DNA from: Tetrapyrgos nigripes | Lineage: Eukaryota; Basidiomycota; Agaricomycetes; Agaricales; Campanellaceae | DNA length: 64,000 nucleotides | Reading direction: 5' to 3' | Assembly: GCA_013368315.1 (NCBI GenBank) | Contig: JAACJM010000101.1 | Coordinates: 62,001 to 126,000, forward strand | Part shown: positions 55,260-64,000 of the stretch, piece after piece | How the letters are laid out: every line of letters begins with the position of its first letter | Position numbering within the stretch: the stretch's first letter is position 1 | Notes under the pieces: generated by a model | Databases searched by the model: none | Told to the model about the DNA's origin: nothing | What the model saw: the letters and a program-made list of their open reading frames with translations, nothing else | Translations under genes and position numbers: made by a program

Positions 55260-58200
55260 AAGTCCCTAGCTAACCTTGATAACCTTGTCAACGGGGTTCT
55301 TTGTCATCCTGATTCAAAAAAGAGGACTTGGATGGTTTCAGTGCAAAGAAAGTCATCAGCAAGATGGACAAAGCTATTGGTCCTCAATATGACCTTGACG
55401 CTCAAGACAGCTGGGTAGATAGCGCTGTGGATATACCTCTTCCCACAGAAGGCTTCTGCAATTCCGAATTCTGAGTGCCCAAGCTCACAATTGAGGAAGT
55501 TTTTTATCGAAAACCTGTTGAGGTGATCAAGAAAGCTTGTCAATCCAAAGATTTCCATTACATCCCCTTCAAACTCTTTCAGGAACTTGATATGCCACAT
55601 GGAGAATCTCTACCTGATGTCCGCCTTCACCAAGAATTATACAACTCTGATGCCTACTCATTGTCACGGAAAGTAACGATCCCGTGATCAAAATGTATAT
55701 GAAAAGTTTGCGTCCATCTTGCACACGCAACACCCACTTTCCCCAGATCTTTTGCCACAGACAGGTATTAAACATGTCAAAAACTAATGGACTGCAACTT
55801 GGGCTCAATTTGAGCGTTGCCTAGTTCAAGGTGAAGGAAAAGCTTACAGCACAAAGAAGCGTGGGAGACTGTTACTTTCCGTGACAATGAGTATATTGCA
55901 GAATATGAGTGTATCCAGCTTGAGCACAGGAGTCGGAAAACCAATGATGGGCATGTGGTGGAGAATGTACCTGTGGGGATGATGGTGTGGTCAGATGAAA
56001 CCCAGGTGTCACAATTTGGAGAAAAGTCAATGTGGCCTATATATATGTATTTTGGGAACTAATCCAAGTATGAATGTGCCAGACCATCTTCGTTTGCTGC
56101 CAATCATCTGGCATACATTCCCAAGGTGAGTTGCTTTTCTATCTAGTCAAAGACCACCTTTCTGACATGAACCAGTTACTGACAAACCTCCAGGACCAGT
56201 ACAAGGCAAAGTTTGGATTTCCAGCAGGTGCAGCTACTCTTACACATCTCAAATGTGAACTTGTGCAGGCTATTTGGGCATTGATATTGGACAAAGACTT
56301 CATGGATGCATATGAAAATGGCATCGAAATTGTATGCTATGATGGAATTCTCCAGAGAATCTTTCCTCAAATTTTTACTTACTCAGCTGATTACCCTGAA
56401 AAGTATGTATTAATTCTACCATATCTTATTTTCTCTCATTTGGTTTCACAGGGTTCTTCTAGCTACTATTCACAATCTCGGTGGTTGTCCCTGTCCCCAC
56501 TGCCTTGTCAACACTGAACAAATCCATCAACTTGGAATGTTTCAGGACTGGCAACGTCATCAGACCCAGAAACATGTTGACTCTGAGCAATGCAGGAGTC
56601 TGATTGAGCATATGAGGACATGTAGAGCGCCTATTGCAGCCTTTATCATTTACTGCTGTTTGGGTGAGTTTCTCTGGAGTGTCTCTTGTCATCTTGCTGA
56701 AATTTCTTTCAGAATACCTTCTCAGAACATTTTGCCAAGTTTAGCATCAACTTTTATGAAATGTTTGTTCCTGATGTACTTCACGAACTTGAGCTTGGAG
56801 TGTGGAAGTCTCTCCTCACCCACCTCATTCGTATTCTCATTGCGTATGGTCATGACACTGTACAAGAGCTGGATGCAAGGTAGGTATCTTTCTTTTTGTC
56901 TCTTGGGCTTTCTGCTAATGTTGAATAGATATCGAATGGTCCCTACATTTGGGCGTTCCAAAATCCGCAAATTTCCAAACAATGTATCTGCAATGAAACA
57001 ACTTGCAGCCAGGGATTTCAAGGATATGCTTCAGGTAATATTGCATGTTATCATCCTCATTTTGTTAGGCTCACATGCTTGACAGGTTGCAATACCTGTG
57101 TTTGATGGACTCGTGGAGCAGGATAATGAAAAAATTCTCAATTGCCTCTTTGACCTTGCCAAATTCCAAATTCATTCTGACATTTCACTCCAAATGCTTG
57201 ATGACACCATCACCATGCTTGGAAACTCCATGAGGAGAAGGTGTGCAAAAAGAACAGAACCTAGGAATTACAAAAGGAAACAAGCGCTCGAGGTCAGCAA
57301 AATGCAAAGAAGGGTGATGGAAAGGGTAAACAAAGGAAATTGTGACCAAGGGGAAAGCCTTCAGCCTTTCAACATACAAGTTTCATGCAGTTGGTCACTA
57401 TCCCTGGTTTATCTGTTGTTATAACACTCAGATAGTATGTTTTTTCTTCTTTTTTGCTCTCTACTTATACTGACATCTGGTTCTAGGGTGAATTAGAACA
57501 TTGACATGTCAAGCAATTCTACTCCCGTACAAATAGGGTCTTCAAGTTTGTTTGTCAAGTAACCAACCATGAGCACCAGAAACGCCTCATTGAAGCAACT
57601 AAGCCAAGCATACATCATCAACTGTGAAAAAGCCCAACCCATCTCACATTGTTCCCTTTTCCCATTCTGATCTAATGCGCCTATCCTATCCAAAAGAACC
57701 CTACACCATTTCAGAGGATACTTCCAACTGGAAAAACATTCCAGTTTGGATGAATGAGAATGACAAGGACCCAGCAATGAAGGTGACTTTTCTTTTTATT
57801 CTACTTTTCTAGCTTCTCATTCTGTTTAGGACTTCTATGCCAACTTACAGGCCCACCTCTACTCTAGGCTGGTCCCCAGAAAACTGGAGTCTGATGTCAC
57901 CCTTCAAGAACAAGAGTCTGTACATGTCCAAAACCACTGACTCTTCTCCCATAAAGTTTTAATGGTCAACTACACCACATATGATATGTGCCGTAGCCAA
58001 GATTCCATAAATCCCTGAACTAATGCTGACATTATGCTCCGTTCATCTGATGACAACTCTTATTGGTATGCACAGGTTATTGGTATCTTCCATGTTGATG
58101 CCAAGTTGGCTGGATCATCTTTTGAGCAGATTGACCATCCCTTCGATGTGAAGAAGAAGCAACTTTCCAAAGTTGGATTTGTGGATGTCTTGGAGGACTC

Positions 58201-58548
58201 AGCATTTGGTTTTATCAACCCATGGAATGTGGTATGTGCAGTGCACCTTATTCCTACCTTTAGCTTGGGTTGGACCAAGACAATTATGGGGCGATCCAAG
58301 TTGGCTTGGAAGGCTTCTGATAAGGATGATGATTGGTGGAGATATGACATATTTATGTCCTTTTTCTTACTCACAGTACAGTCAGATTTTCTGACAGGGA
58401 TATGTTTGCTAGGTTTGTGCCAGAGATTGGTCTTGGGCATCAGCTGCCAAAGGCCTGTCCCAACAGTGTAGTACCTGAGGAGGAGTGGGTTGAATATGAG
58501 GATGTACCAGTGATTCCCATTGCTCCAGACAAGCCGTTCACAGCCCCA

Positions 58549-59810
58549 CACTGGGTGCAAACACTTGTAAATCCTCAGCTTTACTGAGGTTTTACAAGAG
58601 TATTACACCAAGCCAATCAATATGTAAGACTCCTTGTCATACATTAGTATTACAAGAGACAGAAAAAATTAGAACAACCTTGTATGACCATTGTAAGTCA
58701 CAAAGAAATACCATGGACTTTCAGTGTGACTTGCTGTCACTGTATACCCTTGGTGGATATACTGTGGAATTACACAGGAATTTCAGAGTGACTTTTTGTC
58801 ACAATATGTCATGTAGTAAGACACATAGGAAATACTGGAGTATTTCAGTGTGACAGATAATCACAGTATGACAAACAGTAAGGCAAGAGAGATTTACAAA
58901 GGACTTACAAGGAAGCAAAATCTGCAGGAAATTTACAAAGTGACAATCAAGTCACAGTAATACACTTGTAAGACTAGCTGTATTATGAAGGAATTACAAG
59001 ATACATTTGCTACAAACACGGGTAAATCCTCAGCCTTACTGGAGTATTACAAGAGTATTATGGGGAACCAATCAATATGTAAGTTGGCTTGACTTACAAG
59101 TGTATTACAAAATAGACAAAAAATGAGGACTATTCTGAAAGACCATTGTAAGCTGCAAGGACATACCATAGACTTTCAGTGTGAGGCTTTGTCACAGTAT
59201 AGCATTGAAGAGCATACAGTGGAATTGCAAGGTGACTTTTTTGTCACAGTATGTCTTCTTGTAAAACAGAACTGAAATACCAGGGTATTACAGTGTGAGA
59301 TAATGTCACAGTAAGACAATTTGTAAACCAAGTAAAATTTACAGAGGACTTACTGGAAGGTAGAACTTGAAAGTCTTGGGTAAGACTGCTCATATTTAGA
59401 CTGAATTTATGGACGGACATCTGTGTCACAGTAATACCCTAGAAAGACTTGTGATTTTACAAGGGAATTACAAGATGCAGGTATTAGAAGTCTATCTCGT
59501 AAGTCTCTGGAAAAAACCTGCATGCTAAATGGAGAATATACAGTGTGACAGACTGGTCACAGTAAGACACTTGTAAGTCACAAGACATTACAATGACTTT
59601 ACTGAAAAGTGACTATTTTGTAAGTCATCATGTATATCCAATGGACTTACAAGAGACTTGTTGGATGGATTTGCAGTGCATGTCAATTAAGTAATACAGA
59701 AGGGCTTACTGAAAATTTACAGGATGTAATAAAATGAATCCATTCAACCAGGTTAATTAAATTTTACTGAATATAAATAGACAGCTCAGGCTGGACAGGA
59801 AAAGGGGAGA
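58549..59810 (+). repeat. Left arm of the palindromic element
   Basis: The arm is itself built from two diverged tandem copies: 58559-59008 and 59014 to about 59450 both begin AAACAC..GTAAATCCTCAGC and share ATCAATATGTAAG, the GACCATTGTAAG phrase and the GTGAC...GTCAC motifs in the same order. At least eight GTGA(C/G)-N5/6-(G)TCAC sites are spaced about 50-100 bp apart. Confidence 0.9.
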
Positions 59811-59837
59811 CTACTGTGTCTGCGTTGTCATCTTCAT

Positions 59838-61150
59838 CTGCTGAGTGTGGTACATCTGCCCCATCTGCCCCATCTGCCTTGTCTGCTTTGTCTGCCCTGT
59901 CTGCCTTGTCTGCTCTGTCTGCCTCGTTTGCTCTGTCTGCCTCGTCTGCCTCGTCTGCTCCATCTGCCTCATCTGCCTCGTCTGCTCCATCTGCCTCGTC
60001 TGCTCCATCTGCTTCGTCTGCCCTGTCTGCTTCGTCTGCCCCATCTGCTTTGTCTGCCTCGTCTGCTCTGTCTGCCTCATCTGCCTCATCTGCTTTGTCT
60101 GCCTGGTCTGTCTTGTCTGCTTCATCTGCCTGGTCTGCTTCGTCTTCGTCTGCCTCGATGAAGCAGACAAGGCAGACCAGGCAGACAAAGCAGACCAGGC
60201 AGATGAGGCAGACCAGGCAGACAAAGCAGACAAAGCAGACGAGGCAGACGAGGCAGACAGGGCAGACAAAGCAGACGGAGCAGACGAGGCAGACGGAGCA
60301 GACAACGCAGACGAGGCAGACGAGGCAGACGAGGCAGACGCAGCAGACAAAGCAGACAGAGCAGACGCAGCAGACAAGGCTGACAGAGCAGACGGACAGA
60401 GCAGATGAGGCAGACAGAGCAGACCAGGCAGACCAGGCAGATGAAGCAGACGACGAGGCAGATGAGGCAGACGAGGCAGACGGAGCAGACAGAGCAGACA
60501 AGGCAGACAGAGCAGACAAGGCAGACAGAGCAGACAGAGCAGACGAGGCAGACGAGGCAGATGGAGCAGACGAGGCAGACGAGGCAGACGGAGCAGACGA
60601 GGCAGACGAGGCAGACAGAGCAGACGAGGCAGAAGGAGCAGATGAGGGAGATGAGGCAGACGGAGCAGACGAGGCAGACGAGGCAGATGGAGCAGACAAG
60701 GCAGATGAGGCAGATGGAGCAGACAAGGCAGATGAGGCAGACGAGGCAGACAGAGCAAACGAGGCAGACAGAGCAGAGGGAGCAGACAAGGCAGACAAGG
60801 CAGACAAGGCAGACAAGGCAGACGGAGCAGACAAGGCAGATGAGGCAGACGGAGCAGACGAGGCAGACGAGGCAGACAGAAGACAGGGCAGACGAAGCAG
60901 ACGGAGCAGACGAGGCAGACGGAGCAGACGAGGCAGACGGAGCAGACGACGCAGACGAGGCAGATGAGGCAGACGGAGCAGACGAGGCAGACGAGGCAGA
61001 TGGAGCAGACGAGGCAGATGAGGCAGACGGAGCAGACGAGGCAGACGAGGCAGACAGAGCAAATGAGGCAGACAGAGCAGACAAGGCAGACGAAGCAGAC
61101 AAGGCAGACAAGGCAGACAGGGCAGACAAAGCAGACAAGGCAGATGAAGA
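59838..61150. repeat. 9-bp minisatellite, about 145 units, with an orientation switch
   Basis: The unit is RRRGCAGAY (GCAGAC plus GAG, AAG, GGA or AGA). From 59838 to about 60152 it runs as its complement (TCTGCC...), then switches strand at CCTCGATGAAGCAGAC and runs as GCAGAC... to 61150. Because the unit is 9 bp and lacks stop triplets, several frames stay open on both strands (for example Ala-Asp-Glu, Gln-Thr-Arg or Leu-Pro-Cys-type repeats); I regard these as non-coding. Confidence 0.95.
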
Positions 61151-61170
61151 TGACAACGCAAACACAGTAG

Positions 61171-62432
61171 TCTCCCCTTTTCCTATCCAGCCTGAGCTGT
61201 CTATTTATATTCAGTAAAATTTAATTAACCTGGTTGAATGAATTCATTTTATTACATCCTGTAAATTTTCAGTAAGCCCTTCTGTATTACTTAATTGACA
61301 TGCACTGCAAATCCATCCAACAAGTCTCTTGTAAGTCCATTGGATATACATGATGACTTACAAAATAGTCACTTTTCAGTAAAGTCATTGTAATGTCTTG
61401 TGACTTACAAGTGTCTTACTGTGACCAGTCTGTCACACTGTATATTCTCCATTTAGCATGCAGGTTTTTTCCAGAGACTTACGAGATAGACTTCTAATAC
61501 CTGCATCTTGTAATTCCCTTGTAAAATCACAAGTCTTTCTAGGGTATTACTGTGACACAGATGTCCGTCCATAAATTCAGTCTAAATATGAGCAGTCTTA
61601 CCCAAGACTTTCAAGTTCTACCTTCCAGTAAGTCCTCTGTAAATTTTACTTGGTTTACAAATTGTCTTACTGTGACATTATCTCACACTGTAATACCCTG
61701 GTATTTCAGTTCTGTTTTACAAGAAGACATACTGTGACAAAAAAGTCACCTTGCAATTCCACTGTATGCTCTTCAATGCTATACTGTGACAAAGCCTCAC
61801 ACTGAAAGTCTATGGTATGTCCTTGCAGCTTACAATGGTCTTTCAGAATAGTCCTCATTTTTTGTCTATTTTGTAATACACTTGTAAGTCAAGCCAACTT
61901 ACATATTGATTGGTTCCCCATAATACTCTTGTAATACTCCAGTAAGGCTGAGGATTTACCCGTGTTTGTAGCAAATGTATCTTGTAATTCCTTCATAATA
62001 CAGCTAGTCTTACAAGTGTATTACTGTGACTTGATTGTCACTTTGTAAATTTCCTGCAGATTTTGCTTCCTTGTAAGTCCTTTGTAAATCTCTCTTGCCT
62101 TACTGTTTGTCATACTGTGATTATCTGTCACACTGAAATACTCCAGTATTTCCTATGTGTCTTACTACATGACATATTGTGACAAAAAGTCACTCTGAAA
62201 TTCCTGTGTAATTCCACAGTATATCCACCAAGGGTATACAGTGACAGCAAGTCACACTGAAAGTCCATGGTATTTCTTTGTGACTTACAATGGTCATACA
62301 AGGTTGTTCTAATTTTTTCTGTCTCTTGTAATACTAATGTATGACAAGGAGTCTTACATATTGATTGGCTTGGTGTAATACTCTTGTAAAACCTCAGTAA
62401 AGCTGAGGATTTACAAGTGTTTGCACCCAGTG
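61171..62432 (-). repeat. Right arm of the palindromic element
   Basis: Inverted copy of 58549-59810; the 61-codon frame at 61552-61737 (plus) has the same translation as that at 59244-59429 (minus). No difference was noticed where I compared bases directly. Confidence 0.9.
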
Positions 62433-62689
62433 CCAGGTGAACAGGAGGAGATAGAAGACGTAGTGGATGAGGATGAAGTAGCTGATTATGGATACAGCCA
62501 CAATGAGGATAGGGAGGAGCAGGAGCAGGAGCATGGAGAAGAAGAGGAGGACTGTGGTGAAGAGGAACTTGGGCCAGAGGATGGTGAGGAACCTGTCAAT
62601 CATGATGTGGATACATATGACATGGAGGGATATGCACTGATGTAAGAATTGATAATCAGAGCTTTGACATTGTTAATTTAATGCCTCTA

Positions 62690-63060
62690 CCTTGCCATGT
62701 AAGATTATCACCATTGGCCTGCCAACCAATCATATATGGCCTTGGCAAGGTATAAAACAATCATGATGCCTTGCCAAGGCACTAAAGTCTGGAGGTACCT
62801 TTAATATGCTGGCAAGCATCATTAACCTTGGAAAGCACTTGATGACCTTGTCAAAATCAGTAATCCTTTACAAACCAAAAAGGATTGTGAACCTTGACAA
62901 TGTCCTAACACCTTTTTGAACCTTTAAAGGTTCTTAAATGATTGTCTCATTTTCCAAGGATTGGAGAACCTTTTCAAGGTTCCAAAAGGCTTTTTGTATA
63001 TCTATAGTAGTTATTATTTATTCATGAGTAAATGATTATCGACAGGGTCAAGGCTCAAAA
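62690..63060. repeat. CCTTG/AAGGTT-rich non-coding block
   Basis: Dense short motifs (CCTTGCCAAGG, AACCTTGACAA, TTTAAAGGTT, CAAGGTT) in both orientations directly after the end of the transposase relic, resembling 49800-50130. This is where the subterminal region of an autonomous CACTA-like element would be expected. Confidence 0.5.
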
Positions 63061-63639
63061 GGCCTTTAAGGGAGACTGGGCTTTTGCTGATGTAGTTTGA
63101 TTTCTTGACCTTGGAATTTCTGTGTCTACCTGACTAGTGACTGTTATTTTGGCCACAACAGACCAGATTACAATCTTTTTTGAGTACTTGGGCAACCACT
63201 TTTCTTGTTCTTATCCTTGAGGTTTCTCTGAATCTGGCTGCATTTTCAAATATCAGTGTGGAGCATCACTGCAAGCCTTGAAGCTTAAGACTCAAGGATT
63301 TGTATGTCTTTGCCACTGCTTTCTCAATCTTTGTACTATGATCTCTTATGAATGCTAAAACATCTATTCTTCTGATCTCTTTTTCAGGCTCATACATATT
63401 TCAAGCTTCAGGGGTTTCAAGCAGGGCATAGGCCACCAATGGGGTGCTTGATACATGTGTATCAACATGCTTATTCCACAGTGAATCCACACCTTCCTAT
63501 GCAACTCAGCATCAACAGTAATGGTCAGAACTGAGGGGCTTAAATGGTTGATAATTTGCAGATAAATTCTGAGTGCCTTCTTGAGTCTCAACACAGCTTC
63601 ACCTCCTCCTCTAAATAGCCAACTCTCTTGCAACTCAGT
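63061..63639. other. Stretch without a supported gene
   Basis: Short frames only; nothing recognised. Confidence 0.3.
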
Positions 63640-63990
63640 CCAAAGCAGCTGATGATCCTACCCCCTGTCCTGATTGTGATGAGCTCTTTCCATTTCAAGA
63701 AGGAGGATCATCCTGTCCAAAATGTGTCAAATTAGGAAGTGTTGATTGTGGAAGTTAATCGCTGTAGAATCCTCATATGCTAATTGTGTTCTTTGAAGCA
63801 ATGGCCCCAATGTTCATTTTGTGGTGTAACCTGTGCTTACCTTCTATTTCCAAAGCAAGGAGAGGTTCAGCACTGTGGTTCCTCCTTGTGTAGTCAGACT
63901 GCTGGTCCAGCAAGTGAGACTAATCCTATTCAATCACAGATGCCAGGTATATATCCTCTGTTCTATTGTCAAACAAGCATCAAGAGCTGA
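63640..63990 (+). pseudogene. Zinc-ribbon-like fragment of a transposon-associated protein
   Basis: Two paired-cysteine segments are readable: PCPDCDELFPFQEGGSSCPKC (about 63662-63726) and, after what looks like an intron, QWPQCSFCGVTC with a further CGSSLC (about 63802-63898). Agaricomycete transposon-linked proteins often begin with such 'CxxC...CxxC' ribbons. The gene, if real, continues past the window or ends at the stop at 63988-63990; I see no ATG that I can support. Confidence 0.35.
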
Positions 63991-64000
63991 TGTCATTGGA

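Larger units (their letters stand above)
58549..62432. mobile_element. 3,884-bp palindromic CACTA-like element with minisatellite core
   Basis: The termini are CACTGGGTGCAAACACTTG and its complement. The flanks are CCA (58546-58548 and 62433-62435), a 3-bp target duplication as in CACTA elements. The left arm (58549 to about 59810) and right arm (about 61171 to 62432) are inverted copies that appear identical or almost so: positions pair to a constant sum of 120,981, so there is no net indel between the arms. The centre is a 9-bp minisatellite. It has no transposase. It is inserted in the acidic 3' coding tail of a transposase relic, and removing it with one CCA rejoins that frame (TAP-PGEQEE). 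Confidence 0.93.
55260..62642 (+). pseudogene. Plavaka/CACTA-like transposase relic, split by the 3.9-kb palindromic element
   Basis: Plus-strand pieces in family order: FHYIPFKLFQELDMPHGES and DVRLHQELYNSDAY (about 55547-55660), GMMVWSDETQVSQFGEKSMW (about 55978-56035), a stop at 56060-56062 where Gln is expected in 'GNQSKYE', then HLKCELVQAIWALILDKDFM, FTYSADYPEK (about 56388), LGGCPCPHCLVNTEQIHQLGM, a region around 56700-56880, MVPTFGRSKIRKFPNNVSAM-type sequence (about 56936), VPVFDGL-like, SYWYAQVIGIFHVDAKL (about 58050) and GFVDVLEDSAFGFINPWNVV. After the palindromic element the frame resumes at 62433-62642 (acidic tail EDREEQEQEHGEEEEDC, stop). The order matches abundant agaricomycete transposases of the Plavaka/CACTA group. 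Short introns separate most pieces. Stops and frameshifts show that this copy is dead. Confidence 0.75.

Noticed and set aside
59764..61217. Long open frames (up to 465 codons) over the 9-bp repeat, giving Ala-Asp-Glu, Gln-Thr-Arg, Leu-Pro-Cys or Ser-Ala repeats
   Set aside because: The 9-bp unit contains no stop triplet in most frames, so frames stay open on both strands by composition alone. There is no common start, no conserved flank and no preferred frame.

Overview
The window is nuclear DNA of a basidiomycete fungus, most likely an agaricomycete. The evidence is many 50-60 nt GT-AG introns, two DUF6534-type seven-transmembrane genes, a KDZ-transposon CxC5 fragment, a Plavaka/CACTA-like transposase relic, and Ty3 and Ty1 retroelements whose protein signatures are typical of mushroom genomes. 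I cannot name the species. Most of the 64 kb is layered mobile DNA; the ordinary genes sit mainly in an island at about 29-40 kb.

Layout. 1-1.4 kb: 3' end of a Copia element with its LTR. 1.4-1.9 kb: KDZ CxC5 fragment. 2.2-8.4 kb (minus strand): two multi-exon genes in tandem, a large zinc-finger transposase-like protein and a smaller partner, bracketed by short imperfect inverted repeats. 8.8-9.1 kb: a Copia LTR followed by a half-tRNA (initiator Met) primer site. 9.2-12.1 kb: two copies of an unknown gene end, the second split by a complete Tc1/mariner element. 12.35-13.9 kb: a secreted six-hairpin glycosidase-like gene. 14.9-22.0 kb: a full-length but decayed Ty3/Gypsy element with both LTRs, carrying a 279-bp palindromic CACTG element. 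22.8-25.9 kb: a decayed Copia element on the minus strand.

Gene island. 29.05-30.56 kb: DUF6534 seven-TM gene. 30.75-32.46 kb: single-pass membrane protein. 34.15-34.91 kb: hAT deletion derivative with a perfect 8-bp target duplication. 35.79-35.89 kb: intron-containing tRNA-Gln(CUG). 36.4-37.2 kb: EFM7-like methyltransferase. 38.1-39.8 kb: second DUF6534 gene.

41-64 kb is again repeat territory: a Gypsy gag relic, a gag-only Copia-type element with very short LTRs, an integrase fragment, a DUF6698-like gene whose middle holds a 22-bp minisatellite, and a CACTA/Plavaka-like transposase relic.

The most striking object is at 58,549-62,432, inside the 3' end of that transposase relic. It is a 3,884-bp palindromic element with CACTGGGTGCAAACACT termini and a CCA target duplication. 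Two arms of about 1.25 kb mirror each other without a net length difference, and a 9-bp minisatellite fills the centre. The small element inside the Gypsy retrotransposon (ATT duplication) has the same termini, and the 52.1-53.1 kb block shares its internal motifs. I interpret these as one non-autonomous CACTA-like family that carries palindromic arms, spaced GTGAC...GTCAC motifs and minisatellite cores.
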